Part shown: one piece after another, positions 35,059 to 44,924 of the stretch
Numbering within the stretch: position 1 is the first letter of the stretch
Layout of the letters: each line of letters starts with the position of its first letter
NCBI GenBank assembly: GCA_046727735.1
Contig: JBKPDF010000010.1
Location: 1 to 64,000, forward strand
Direction of reading: 5' to 3'
DNA: 64,000 nt
Origin: AP-16 sp046727735
GTDB lineage: Bacteria; Pseudomonadota; Alphaproteobacteria; Rhizobiales; Xanthobacteraceae
Notes under the pieces: generated by a model
What the model saw: only the letters and a program-made list of their open reading frames with translations
Database searches by the model: none
What the model was told of the DNA's origin: nothing
Position numbers and translations under genes: made by a program

Positions 35059-35625
35059 TTACGCGCCGAACCCAGCACTGCCGGCGTCGAGAAATGCGCG
35101 CTCCTCGTCGGTCGTCGCGCGGCCGAGCGCGCGGTTGCGATGAGGAAAACGCCCGAACCGGCGAATGACGTCGACGTGGAGCTCGGCATATTTCACGCCC
35201 TCGACGTCGCCGGCGGCGCGGCACAAGGCGATGCAGCGCTCCTGGTCGGCGAGATTCTCCGAGTGCATCAGCGGCGTGTAGAAGAAGCGCCGCTCGGGCA
35301 AGCCGAACATGCGGTCGAACCCGCGCGCGATCGCGCGTTCGGCGATTTCCCGCGCCTGCGCGTCGGTCGCGAACGCGCGCGCATCGTCGCGAAAAAGGTT
35401 GCGGGGGAACTGGTCGAGCAAGATCAGCAGCGCCAGCACGCCGTCGGGGGTTCCCTGCCAATCGTCGAGCCGGCCTTGCGCTGCGGCCGCGCAGGTCGCG
35501 AGGAAGCGGGCGCGGACATCGGCGTCGAATCCATCGTCGCGCTCGAACCATTTGTCGGGCCCCGCCGCGCGCCAGAACGCCAGCACGTCCAGGGGTTTTG
35601 AAATCCTCTCCGCGTCTTGCGTCAT
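35059..35625 (-). CDS. DUF924 family protein
   Basis: A 188-residue protein of the DUF924 family, an all-helical TPR-like fold of unknown function common in proteobacteria. Typical blocks are DVLAFWRAAGPDKWFERDDGFDADVRARF, GVLALLILLDQFPRNLFRD, FATDAQAREIAERAI and FFYTPLMHSENLADQERC with the conserved FPHRN near the end. Start MTQDAERISKPLD at 35625 is chosen; the frame upstream runs into a repeat and is not coding. It converges on the acyl-CoA synthetase gene, ending 8 bases from it. Confidence 0.88.
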   Translation of the reverse strand: MTQDAERISKPLDVLAFWRAAGPDKWFERDDGFDADVRARFLATCAAAAQGRLDDWQGTPDGVLALLILLDQFPRNLFRDDARAFATDAQAREIAERAIARGFDRMFGLPERRFFYTPLMHSENLADQERCIALCRAAGDVEGVKYAELHVDVIRRFGRFPHRNRALGRATTDEERAFLDAGSAGFGA

Positions 35626-35664
35626 AGGAACACGAAGATTTAGCTCGCCAACGCGCATCACGCG

Positions 35665-35812
35665 CGCTTCCCCTCTCCCCTTGTGGGAGAGGGTGGCGAG
35701 CACCGAGCTCTGCGAGGTGCGAGCCGGGTGAGGGGTAATTCTCAAACTACCCCTCACCGGCGCCTCACTTCGTTCGGCGCCACCCTCTCCCACAAGGGGA
35801 GAGGGGAAAGCG
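35665..35812. repeat. intergenic palindromic repeat, family C (copy 2)
   Basis: CCCCTCTCCCCTTGTGGGAG and its complement CTCCCACAAGGGGAGAGGGG bracket a 148-base element containing GGTGAGGGGTA / TACCCCTCACC. It occupies the gap between the DUF924 gene and the long-chain acyl-CoA synthetase gene. Confidence 0.88.
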
Positions 35813-35855
35813 AGTATGCGGGCTCGCTCGAGTCGCACATCACTCCACTCCAGCG

Positions 35856-37652
35856 CTACACGCGCACCGCGCCGGAGAGGATGCGTTCGTAAAGCGGCTT
35901 GTCGAGCCGCACGAATGCCTGCGCGGCCGGATCGTTGAAAAAGATCGCGTCCGATGTCGCCGCCGGATCGAAGCCCTCGCGCACGAGATCGACCTTCCGT
36001 TGCTTGAACGTCCCGGTGACGTCGAGCTCGTCGCGAATGCGCAGGAACAGCGGCCGCGCATATTCGGGCAGCTGCGCCACGAGATGCTGGCGCAGGCGGG
36101 GAAGATCGAGATCGCCATTCGCGACGAGCGCCGCCATGCCGGCGCGGCCGTCCGTGCCCGGAACGCGCACGCCGTAGACATTGGCCTCGGCGATGCCGGG
36201 GAACGCGGTGATCGCCTCGGCGACTTCCGAGGTCGAGACGTTCTCGCCCTTCCAGCGAAACGTGTCGCCGATGCGGTCGACGAAATAAAAATATCCCTGC
36301 GCGTCCTTGCGTAGCAGGTCGCCGGTACGGAACCAGCTATCGCCCTTCTCGAACACGTCGCGCAGGATTTTTTTCTCGGTCTCGGTTTTTACCGCATAGC
36401 CTTCGAAGCGGCTCCCCGGCTTCGAAGCATCGCTGAGGATCCGGCCGATCGCCTCGCCGGCCTCGTTCGGCGCGCATTCGATGCAGAAGCCGCGTGCGTC
36501 GCGCGCCGGCTGCTCGGTCTCGATATCGAACTTGACGATCTTCGTCGGGAAGCGGTGCGCCATGAACCATGGAATGCGGCCGACCGCGCCCGGCTTGCCC
36601 TCGAAATTGAACGTCGAGACGTTGCCCTCGGTCGCCGCATAGAATTCGAGGATTTGCGGGATGCGGAAACGGCGGGCGAATTCCGGCCACACGTCGGGTC
36701 GCAGGCCGTTGCCGCAGCACAGCCGGATGCGGTGCTTGGTCTCGCTCGGGCTTTCCGGACTGTTGGTCAGATACCGGCACAGCTCGCCGATATAGAAGAA
36801 CAGCGTGCACTCCCACGCGACGACATCGTCCCAGAATTCGCGCGCGGAGAATCTTTCGCGGATGACGACCGATCCGCCGCGCAGCAGCGTGGCCCCCGTC
36901 GCCACCACGCCGCCGTTGGTGTGATACATCGGCAGCGTGTCGTACATGCGGTCGGTCGGTTTCACGTCCATGATGCCGGCGAATCCGTGCGTCGCGAGCA
37001 TCAGGCGATAGTGATTGATGTTCGCGGGCTTCGGCAGGCCGGTCGTGCCGGAAGTGTAGATGTAGAGCGCGCGGTCCTCGATCGTGAGCGGGACGTGCTC
37101 CGTGGTTTCGAGCTTCTCGCCCGGGAGATCCGCGACGGCTTGGTCGATCCGCGGAAATTCCCCGTCGGTCCCGTGCCCCCAGATTTTGGCCCGGGTCTTC
37201 AGCTGCGGGCGCGCGGTCAGAAATGCCGGCACGAGCTCGGTCGCGACGATCACGTGCTTCGGCTCGACGACGTCGATCGAATGCGCGAGCGAGGGGCCGG
37301 TCAAGTTGGTGTTGACAAGCGCGACGATCCCGCCCGCGCGAGTGATGCCGAGCCAGATCGCCATGTATTCGGGCCGGTTCGGCATGAACAAACAGACGGC
37401 TTCGCCCTTCGAAAGCCCCTGCGCGCGCGCCCAGCGCGCGTAACGGTTCGCCCGCTCGGACAGCTCGCGATGCGTGAATCGCTCGCGCGGCGAGAGCAGA
37501 GCCGGAGCGTCGCCGAATTTTTCCGCCAGTTCCTCGACCACGGACGGGAATATCCGGGTGGGATTCTTGGCGATCGGCGTCGTCATGCGCAGCGCATGCA
37601 ACGCGCCGCGCAGCCAGGTGACGTCGGCCTTGATCCGGTCGATCACTCCCAT
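35856..37652 (-). CDS. long-chain / very-long-chain acyl-CoA synthetase, FATP-type
   Basis: A 598-residue acyl-CoA synthetase resembling the fatty-acid transport protein (SLC27/FATP) branch. The AMP-binding motif is LYIYTSGTTGLPKPANINHYR, followed by LPMYHTNGGVVATGATLLRGGSVVIRERFSAREFWDD, EFYAATEGNVSTFN and the VLACS/FATP signature FRWKGENVSTSEVAEAI. It acts in the cytosol or at the inner membrane, activating fatty acids for beta-oxidation or lipid synthesis. A thiolase lies 1.7 kb away. Start MGVIDRIKADVTWLRGAL at 37652 is typical of the family. Confidence 0.92.
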   Translation of the reverse strand: MGVIDRIKADVTWLRGALHALRMTTPIAKNPTRIFPSVVEELAEKFGDAPALLSPRERFTHRELSERANRYARWARAQGLSKGEAVCLFMPNRPEYMAIWLGITRAGGIVALVNTNLTGPSLAHSIDVVEPKHVIVATELVPAFLTARPQLKTRAKIWGHGTDGEFPRIDQAVADLPGEKLETTEHVPLTIEDRALYIYTSGTTGLPKPANINHYRLMLATHGFAGIMDVKPTDRMYDTLPMYHTNGGVVATGATLLRGGSVVIRERFSAREFWDDVVAWECTLFFYIGELCRYLTNSPESPSETKHRIRLCCGNGLRPDVWPEFARRFRIPQILEFYAATEGNVSTFNFEGKPGAVGRIPWFMAHRFPTKIVKFDIETEQPARDARGFCIECAPNEAGEAIGRILSDASKPGSRFEGYAVKTETEKKILRDVFEKGDSWFRTGDLLRKDAQGYFYFVDRIGDTFRWKGENVSTSEVAEAITAFPGIAEANVYGVRVPGTDGRAGMAALVANGDLDLPRLRQHLVAQLPEYARPLFLRIRDELDVTGTFKQRKVDLVREGFDPAATSDAIFFNDPAAQAFVRLDKPLYERILSGAVRV

Positions 37653-37834
37653 CGCGTTTCCCCTGCCGGCACAATTTTTCGGAGCGCCGTTCGCGAGGCA
37701 CTATCAGCGACACGGGAGAGCCTAGCAAGAGCGCCCGGTGTGCCGCCGCTCGCGGGCTTTCCTCTCTCCCGCAACAGCGGAAAGGGTTCCCGATCGCGCC
37801 GCTCGGGGCCGTGAATCTCAGAACCGTGGGACGT

Positions 37835-39142
37835 TCACGAGCCCGGCTTTGGCTGCGGCTTCGCGGCGGAAGGGGAAGCAACGGTGCTCGGCTGCTTGGC
37901 GACCGCGGGTTTGGCTTGGGTGGACTTTGCCGTCGCCGGCTTTGCAGCAGGCTTTTTGGCCGCGGCAGGCGCGGCCGCCGATCCGTCGGCCGAAGCGGCG
38001 GAATGCGCCGTGACCGGACGCGGACGCGGCCGATGGGGACCGACGAACACCTCGATCGGCGGCATCGACTCGATCAACGGGCCGAGCGCCACCTTCTGGG
38101 TGCGCAAGCTCTGGTGCATGGCCGCATAGGCCGACGCCATCTCGGGGTCGTCGGCCGGAAGGGCGACATCCTCTTCGGTTTCGGCCGCGGGACGCCGTCG
38201 GTGCTTGCCGCACATCGTCTCGTGCAGATCGGGAGGCGCGGCCGCGATCGGCGTCAGCGCATCGACCGTGCCGAACGAAGTGAACACCCAGGACAGCGGA
38301 TTGGTACCAAAACCCTTCTCCAGCAGCTGCGCCGCCTGCAGCGCGCGCACGCTCGATGACGGCGCGCCGAGCACGACCGCGATCATCCGCTTGTTGCCGC
38401 GCGTGGCGGTCGCCACCAGGTTGAAACCGGCCGAGCAGATGAATCCGGTCTTCATGCCGTCCGCCCCAGGATAGCGGTCGATCAGCGTGTTGTAATTGCG
38501 CATTACGCGCTTGCCGAGCCTGATCGCCGGGATATGCCAATAGAGATCGTATTCGGGAAATTCGCGGATCAGCGCCCGCGCCAGAATCGCGAGGTCGCGC
38601 GCCGAGGTGACCTGACGCTCGTCGGGCAGGCCGTTGGGATTGACGAAGCCCGATTGCGTCATTCCCAGCCGCTGCGCCGCGTTGTTCATTTCCGCCGCGA
38701 AATCCGCGATCGAGCCGGCGACGCCTTCGGCCAGCGTCACCGCCATGTCGTTCGCGGATTTCACCATCATCATCTTCAGCGCGTTGTCGACCGTCAGCTG
38801 GGTGCCGGCGCGAAATCCCATTTTGGTCGGCTGCTGCGCGACGGCGTTATTCGAGACGGCGATCAGAGTATCGAGCGCGATCCGCCCCTCCTTGACGGCG
38901 TGCAGCACCACATAGGTGGTCATCAGCTTGGTGACCGAAGCCGGGTACCACGGATAAGTCGCGTTCTCGGCGTGCAGCACCTTGCCGCTTTCGGCATCGA
39001 CGAGCAGCAGCGCTTCGGCGGACGCGGAACGCGCCGCGAGCAGCGCGCAGGCGGCTGCAAAGACGGCGCTCACGATGGGGAGGGATCGGCGGCTACGCAA
39101 CCCGTGCACGGAGGGGTCCAATCGGTTCGGGTCCAGCAACAT
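37835..39142 (-). CDS. D-alanyl-D-alanine carboxypeptidase (penicillin-binding protein 5/6 family)
   Basis: A periplasmic serine carboxypeptidase that trims the terminal D-Ala from peptidoglycan stems. From ATG 39142 (435 residues; a TTG eight codons earlier is possible) a signal peptide precedes EALLLVDAESGKVLHAENA. The three penicillin-binding motifs are present: SVTK (PASVTKLM), SAN (VKSANDMAVTLAEG) and KTG (GADGMKTGFICSAG). The C-terminal 100 residues are a disordered Ala/Pro/Lys tail rather than the usual amphipathic anchor, with AAAKKPAAKPATAKS-like repeats. Confidence 0.93.
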   Translation of the reverse strand: MLLDPNRLDPSVHGLRSRRSLPIVSAVFAAACALLAARSASAEALLLVDAESGKVLHAENATYPWYPASVTKLMTTYVVLHAVKEGRIALDTLIAVSNNAVAQQPTKMGFRAGTQLTVDNALKMMMVKSANDMAVTLAEGVAGSIADFAAEMNNAAQRLGMTQSGFVNPNGLPDERQVTSARDLAILARALIREFPEYDLYWHIPAIRLGKRVMRNYNTLIDRYPGADGMKTGFICSAGFNLVATATRGNKRMIAVVLGAPSSSVRALQAAQLLEKGFGTNPLSWVFTSFGTVDALTPIAAAPPDLHETMCGKHRRRPAAETEEDVALPADDPEMASAYAAMHQSLRTQKVALGPLIESMPPIEVFVGPHRPRPRPVTAHSAASADGSAAAPAAAKKPAAKPATAKSTQAKPAVAKQPSTVASPSAAKPQPKPGS

Positions 39143-39354
39143 CCAGGTCGGCACGCCGATTGGCAACTCGCCAATCGCCGCGGGGTTTCCGGCGCGGAAT
39201 CACCGCGTCGACCGGCCCGGCGATGACATTTGCCCTCGGCATCGCTATCTAGGCGGAACGCGGAGTGACGCAGCAACCGCCGCGGTCCGCCGGCGCATGC
39301 TTCGCCCATCGCCCAGGAAAACGACCGAATTTCGACCGATCCGAGGAGACCGCC

Positions 39355-40521
39355 ATGACCGCCTGCATCGTGGGCTGGGCCCACACGCCCTTCGGCAAGC
39401 TCGAAGGCGAGAGCGTCGAGAGCCTGATCGTGCGCGTCGCCAACGCGGCGCTGGCGGACGCCGGGGTCGAGCCCAAGGACGTCGACGAGATCGTGCTCGG
39501 GCATTTCAATGCCGGCTTCTCGGCCCAGGATTTCACCGCCTCGCTTGTGCTTCAGGCCGCCTCGGATCTGCGCTTCAAGCGCGCCACGCGGGTCGAGAAC
39601 GCCTGCGCGACCGGCTCGGCCGCCGTCCACCAGGCGATCCGCGCGATCGAGGCCAACGCGTCGCGGCTCGTGCTCGTGGTCGGCGTCGAGCAGATGACGA
39701 CGACGCCGGCGGCCGAGATCGGCCGCAACCTGCTCAAGGCCTCCTACGTGCGCGAGGAGGCGAACATCGAGGGCGGCTTCGCCGGCATTTTCGGCAAGAT
39801 CGCCGGCGCCTATTTCCAGAAATACGGCGACCAGTCCGACGCGCTCGCGCGGATCGCGGCCAAGAACCACAAGAACGGCGTTGCCAATCCGTACGCGCAG
39901 CTGCGCAAGGACCTCGGCTACGAGTTCTGCCGCGCCGAGAGCGACAAGAATCCCTACGTCGCCGGCCCGCTCAAGCGGACCGACTGCTCGCTCGTCTCCG
40001 ACGGCGCCGCCGCCCTGGTGCTCGCCGACGTCGAGACCGCGCTCAAGATGGACAAGGCCGTCGTATTCCGCGCCGCCGAGCACGTCCAGGATTTCCTGCC
40101 GATGTCGAAGCGCGACATCCTGAAATTCGAGGGCTGCGGGGAAGCGTGGCGACGGGCACTGTCGCGCGCCGGCGTGCAGCTCGGCGATCTATCGCTGGTC
40201 GAGACCCATGACTGCTTCACGATCGCCGAGCTGATCGAGTACGAGGCCATGGGGCTCGTGCCGGAAGGGCAGGGTGCCGCCGCGATCCGCGAGGGCGTGA
40301 CCGAGAAGGACGGCAGGCTGCCGATCAATCCGTCCGGCGGGCTCAAGGCCAAGGGACATCCGATCGGCGCGACCGGCGTCTCCATGCACGCGCTCGCCGC
40401 GATGCAGCTCACCGGCACGGCCGACGCCATGCAGATCAAGGACGCAAGCCTCGCCGGCACCTTCAACATGGGCGGCGCCGCGGTCGCGAACTACGTCAGC
40501 ATTCTGGAGCGGCTGCGCTAG
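39355..40521 (+). CDS. thiolase-family acetyltransferase, SCP2-thiolase-like
   Basis: A 388-residue thiolase-fold enzyme. The acylated cysteine is in VENACATGSAAVHQAI near residue 88, and the active-site histidine loop is NPSGGLKAKGHPIGATGVSM. The C-terminal motif is TFNMGGAAVANYV; the second catalytic cysteine of classical thiolases (CIGGG) is absent, as in SCP2-type and lipid-transfer-related thiolases. It may cleave or condense acyl-CoA, but substrate is unknown. ATG 39355 has a strong CGAGGAG site; the frame from 39265 is not needed. Confidence 0.88.
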   Translation: MTACIVGWAHTPFGKLEGESVESLIVRVANAALADAGVEPKDVDEIVLGHFNAGFSAQDFTASLVLQAASDLRFKRATRVENACATGSAAVHQAIRAIEANASRLVLVVGVEQMTTTPAAEIGRNLLKASYVREEANIEGGFAGIFGKIAGAYFQKYGDQSDALARIAAKNHKNGVANPYAQLRKDLGYEFCRAESDKNPYVAGPLKRTDCSLVSDGAAALVLADVETALKMDKAVVFRAAEHVQDFLPMSKRDILKFEGCGEAWRRALSRAGVQLGDLSLVETHDCFTIAELIEYEAMGLVPEGQGAAAIREGVTEKDGRLPINPSGGLKAKGHPIGATGVSMHALAAMQLTGTADAMQIKDASLAGTFNMGGAAVANYVSILERLR

Positions 40522-40641
40522 CCGCACGGCGGGCCGCGTTCGCCGATTCGGAAGCCGCCGCGGCCCAGCTTGCGGTTGCAAGATGATCGCGGTACGAATG
40601 TCGGTCCAGTTCATGCATCCGCTGCCGCGGGGGAGCTTGCC

Positions 40642-42244
40642 ATGGCAACTCCGACGTCGATCCGCGATCTCGACCTCACCCCGATCTCCGGCAAGCGGTA
40701 TTTCTAGACGCTGCGCGAATGGCGGGAAGAATTCATCTACTTTCTGATGGTCGACCGTTTCCACGACGGCGAGGCGCGCGCGCCGGTCCGGCAAGCAGCG
40801 CGCACGCCGGGCATCGTCACGCCTGACGATTTCTACGGCGGCAAGATCAAAGGCATTACCCGCAACCTCGACTATATCGCCGGCCTCGGCTGCACCGCGC
40901 TCTGGCTTTCGCCGGTGTTCGGCAACAATCCGGGCGCCTACCACGGCTACAACATCAACAATTACTTGGACGTCGATCCGCATTTCGGGACCAAGCAGGA
41001 CCTCGTCGATCTCGTCGAGGCGGCGCATCGCCGCGAGCCGCCGATCCGGATCATCCTCGACGTCGTGATCAATCATTCCGGCGACAACTGGGCCTATCGG
41101 GGGGATTTCGCCTACCGCTATTTCCAGGATCAGCAATTTCCGTTCGGATTCTGGCGCCGCGACGACCGTCCTGTACCCGTGGAGTTGCGCAACGAAAATC
41201 TCTATCACCGGCGCGGCACGATCAGCAGCGGCAACGGTTACGATACCTATCCGGAGAACCAGCACGGCGATATCGTCTCGCTCAAGGATTACGCGAACGA
41301 TGACGACGCGGCCGGGGCCGAGCTGTCGGATATTCTGAGCAAGATCCATTGCTATTGGATCCGCGAGGCCGACGTCGACGGCTTCCGCGTCGACGCGGTC
41401 AAGCACATGGGCGAGCTCGCCTGTGCGCGGTTCTCGTCGAACGTGCGCGAATACGCCTATTCGCTGGGCAAGCGCGGCTTCTTTCTGTTCGGCGAGGTCG
41501 CGTCCGCCAACGACGAGCTGATCGACCGCTACATCGGCCAGAACACCTCGCGCCAGGACGCGGGCAAGACGGTGTTCTTCGGCCTCAACTCCGCCCTGGA
41601 TTTCCGGCTCGCCTACGATCTGCAATGGGTGATCAAGGGATTGAAGGATCCTCAGGCCCTGCTCGACCGCCTGGAGGCGCAACGCAACCGGGCGCTCAAC
41701 CGCGGCGAAATCGGCCGATATCTCGTCGCATTCGCCGACAACCACGATTCGTTCTGGCAGGGCTCCGGCCATCTATTACGGCACCGAGCAGGGCTTCCGC
41801 GGCCAGGGCGGCGACAATCAGATGCGCGAGGCGATGTTCGACGCCGGCCGGCCGGGGGTGGATCTCCTCAATCCGGACTGTGGCATCTACCGGGAAATCG
41901 CCGGCATCGCCGCGGCGGTGCGGGCAAGCGAGCCGCTGCGCTTCGGCCGAATGTATTTCCGGCAGATTTCCGGCGACGCGCAGCATTTCGGGTTTCCGTA
42001 CGGCAACACGTATACGCTCGCTTTTTCTCGCCTCCTCTATGGACGGGAGGCGCTCGTCGCCTACAACGTCTCGGATGCGACGCGGAGCGATTGCATCGTG
42101 ATCGATGCCGGCCTGCACGGTCGCGGCGACAGGATGCGTTGTGTGTACGGGGGGCTGCCCGATTGCAAGGTCGAGCGGGCTCCGGACGGCACGCTCTACG
42201 TCCGCCCGGAACTCAAGCCGCACCAGTTCGTGGTTCTCGCCTGA
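40642..42244 (+). pseudogene. GH13 alpha-amylase-family glycosidase, degraded
   Basis: The gene begins ATG 40642 (MATPTSIRDLDLTPISGKRYF) and meets an in-frame TAG at 40705-40707, then continues in frame with TLREWREEFIYFLMVDRFHD. GH13 signatures follow: DVVINHSGD, the nucleophile region GFRVDAVKHM, the acid/base FLFGEVASAND and the FADNHDSFWQ motif. After DSFWQ at about 41760 the frame changes, and the next family block (PAIYYGTEQGFRGQGGDNQMREAMF) appears one frame over; some 25 residues normally between them are missing. The C-terminal domain then runs to the TGA at 42244. One nonsense codon plus a deletion with frameshift makes this a decayed gene. Confidence 0.85.
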
Positions 42245-42296
42245 CGAAGATCGAGTCGCTAACCGCCGCGCGCTATCCTGCAGGCGAATCTGGGCG

Positions 42297-43285
42297 CTAC
42301 CGCCGCACGCTCTCCGGCGCCTCCGTGATGCGCGCGGGCGCGAGCCTGCTCTCACCGGCGGGCGCGCCGCCGCGCCAGGCGATCAGCAGATTGCCGACGA
42401 GGATCAGCAGCATGAAAGGCAGCCGGCTTCTCCGACACCGACGAGCCCGACCCGGACCGCCGCCTCCTGCAGGATCAGCGTGGCAAGCGGCGAGAGCGAA
42501 TTCACCGCAAAAAAATTCTCGGACGTGATGCGCACGACCGAGGAGAACATCAGGTACTGCATGAGCGTGATGATCACGCAGCCCATGGTGAGTGCGAGCG
42601 CGATCGTCGGCAGCGCCAGGAATTGGTGCGCCGGCGGCACGGCGCTCGAGGCCGGCAGCAGCCCCCGGTCGATCAGCACCGACAGCAACCCCATTGCGAG
42701 CAGCCCGAAGACGGAGGTTGCCAGCACGACGAGCCCGGTCACCCGCATCTTCGCGATCACGGTCCGGGCGCGCCGATTCCAGGGGTGAAATTCGGCGAAG
42801 AGATTGCGCACGGACAGAAAGCCGGCGGCCGCCAACGTCACGCCGATGAAGCGCACATCGTGGGCTGCCGGAACGAAATAGCCGGTGATCAGCAGACCCA
42901 CCACCAGGATCACCATGCCGAGCATGCGCAGGCCGGTGACGCGCCGGCCGATGACGCGCCAGCCGATCAGGATGGTCAGCAGGATGTTGACCCGCATGAA
43001 CAGGCTCGCGTCGGCGGGCGGCACGAACATGATCATGAGGTAGTAGGCGAGCTCGCCGAAGATCGTCGCAGCTCTGTACGCCCAGGTCTGGGGCGCGAGG
43101 ACGATGCGGACCGCGTCCGGACCAGGCTTGGCGATGATCAGCAACGAAATGCCGCCGAACAGGAAGGCTTCGAGCAGGAATGCCGCGGGATGCACGCCGA
43201 GCGCGATGCCGGCCGCGTAGGTGAGGTTCAGGAACCCGATCACCCAGGTGAACGCGAAAGCCTCCCACCATCCGATTGCGGCCAT
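42297..43285 (-). pseudogene. EamA-family transporter with C-terminal frameshift
   Basis: From ATG 43285 the frame encodes an integral membrane protein with about nine hydrophobic helices (WWEAFAFTWVIGFLNLTYAAGIAL, LRMLGMVILVVGLLITGYFV, SPLATLILQEAAVRVG). It terminates at 42404 with an aberrant GEAGCLSCC tail. One frame away the expected last helix appears directly (FMLLILVGNLLIAWRGGAP) and runs to a TAG at 42297. A one-base loss around 42420 explains this. The last helix would be missing from the product. A sequencing error cannot be excluded. The neighbouring GH13 gene is also broken. Confidence 0.65.
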
Positions 43286-43399
43286 GAATTCCCTGCTGGC
43301 AACGCAAATCCCACCGCCGCGGCGCCTTCGCACTCAGCCCGCGGTGGTAGTGGCCACAAGGCCGCTCGCCGACAAGCAGCGTTGCGGGGCGGGAATGCG

Positions 43400-43732
43400 C
43401 TACTTGCTGCGACGACCGTCCTCGACGTGCGCGATCTCGTAGAGATGCGGATCGATCTCTTCGGTCATCCGGTCGAACTCGCCCCATTCCTTGCGGAACT
43501 CGGGCGAGCGGTGCGCGGATTGCAGCATCTCGCGGCTCTGCCACTGGATGTAATTGACGATGCGCTTCCCATCGAGGCTGCGGTGGAGCACGATCGAGAC
43601 GAAGCCCGGCTGGCGCGCCATGAACCGCGCCCGCTCCTTCATCAGCGACAAAGCTCGATCCTGCTTGCCCGGCTCGGGCTCGACGATCGTGATTTGGGTG
43701 ACGACCCGGCTGTCGGTGTTGATCTGCGGCAT
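43400..43732 (-). CDS. antibiotic biosynthesis monooxygenase (ABM) domain protein
   Basis: A 110-residue ferredoxin-like-fold protein of the ABM family (VVTQITIVEPEPGKQDRALSLMKERARFMARQPGFVSIVLHRS cut into pieces here, then RIVNYIQWQSREMLQSAHRSPEF). Such small dimeric proteins include quinol and anthrone monooxygenases and haem-degrading enzymes, but most have no known substrate. It lies between the broken transporter and an LLM oxidoreductase, all on the minus strand. Confidence 0.8.
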   Translation of the reverse strand: MPQINTDSRVVTQITIVEPEPGKQDRALSLMKERARFMARQPGFVSIVLHRSLDGKRIVNYIQWQSREMLQSAHRSPEFRKEWGEFDRMTEEIDPHLYEIAHVEDGRRSK

Positions 43733-43832
43733 GATGCACCCCGCTGGCTTGGGCGGTCGGAACCCGGCCGCTCTGCGCGGCAAAACTCCACGACGAAGGC
43801 GGAGTTCCGGTGCTCCGGGAACGTCGCGGGCC

Positions 43833-44789
43833 TCAACCCACCTTGGCCGCCACCTCGTCGTGAAATTTACGCATCGATGCGAGCACGGCGTCGGCACTCG
43901 ACCCGGGAAAGCTGAAATCCACGGCCACGACGCCGAGCTCCCGCATCGCGCGCAGGTCGTCCGCAATCTCCGCCGCGCTGCCCGAGAACAGATGCCGGTC
44001 GCCGTCGTCGACCTTGGCGGAGACGAGGTCGCCGTGCCGGTGCACCCGGTAGGCAAGCGCGACCCTCGTGCGATCGCGGCCGGCCTCCTCGACCAGCTTG
44101 CGCAATCGGGCGACTCCGGCGCGATAGCGCGCGAGCGTATTGAGCGGATGGGTGGGATTGGTGCCGATCGGGTACCAGCCGTCGCCGAGCTTTGCCGCGC
44201 GCCGCAGTGCCGGACCGCTCTCGCCTCCGACCCACAGCGGCGGGTGCGGCTTCTGCACGGGCTTCGGCTCGAACGCGATGTTGGAAAACTTGACGAAGCG
44301 GCCCTCGAACTGCGGCTGCGACTTGGTCCACAGCTCGCGAAAGGCCTGCAGATATTCGTCCGTCACCTTGCCGCGCTCAGGAAACGGCGGCGCGCCGATC
44401 GCCTCGAACTCCTCCTCGAGCCAGCCGGCGCCAACCCCGACCAGGACGCGGCCGCCCGAGAGCACGTCGATCGTCGACAGCAATTTTGCCGTCAGCACCG
44501 CGGGCCGGTGGGGCACCACCATCACCGAGGTGAGGAACTTGATGCGCGAGGTCTTGCCCGCCAGGTAGGCCATCGCGGCAAGCTGCTCGTGGCGTTCGCC
44601 GCGCGATCCCTTGGGAAATTCGCCGGTCTCGGAATAGGGATAGCGGGCGTGGATATCGAACGGCTCGACGATATGATCGCTGAGCGCGATGTAATCGAAG
44701 CCGATCGCCTCGCCCTCGACGGCGAGCCGCGTCATGGTCTGCGGCGCGATCAAGGGTCCGCTGAGCGGCAGGTTGAACCCGATCTGCAT
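43833..44789 (-). CDS. LLM-class (luciferase-like) F420-dependent oxidoreductase
   Basis: A 318-residue bacterial-luciferase-like TIM-barrel enzyme. Blocks typical of the F420-dependent TIGR03619-type branch are present: MQIGFNLPLSGPLIAP, FDYIALSDHIVEP, IKFLTSVMVVPHRPAVLTAKLLSTIDVLSGGRVLVGVGAGWLEEEFEAIG (cut), KPVQKPHPPLWVGGESGPALRRAAKLGDGWYP. The ATG at 44789 has a strong GGAGGAG ribosome-binding site. It is divergent from the F420 biosynthesis genes, sharing their regulatory region. F420 rather than FMN use is inferred from family and context; substrate unknown. Confidence 0.85.
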   Translation of the reverse strand: MQIGFNLPLSGPLIAPQTMTRLAVEGEAIGFDYIALSDHIVEPFDIHARYPYSETGEFPKGSRGERHEQLAAMAYLAGKTSRIKFLTSVMVVPHRPAVLTAKLLSTIDVLSGGRVLVGVGAGWLEEEFEAIGAPPFPERGKVTDEYLQAFRELWTKSQPQFEGRFVKFSNIAFEPKPVQKPHPPLWVGGESGPALRRAAKLGDGWYPIGTNPTHPLNTLARYRAGVARLRKLVEEAGRDRTRVALAYRVHRHGDLVSAKVDDGDRHLFSGSAAEIADDLRAMRELGVVAVDFSFPGSSADAVLASMRKFHDEVAAKVG

Positions 44790-44924
44790 GAGCTCCTCCG
44801 ATGCTGGCGGGGCGGACAGGGAGATAGTATCGCGCTGGTGTCGAAGGCGAAAATCTTCACGCCGGCGCCGCACGTGCTATCATTCGAATGAGGCGTTCAC
44901 ACAGGAACCGAGCGGGAGACGGTC

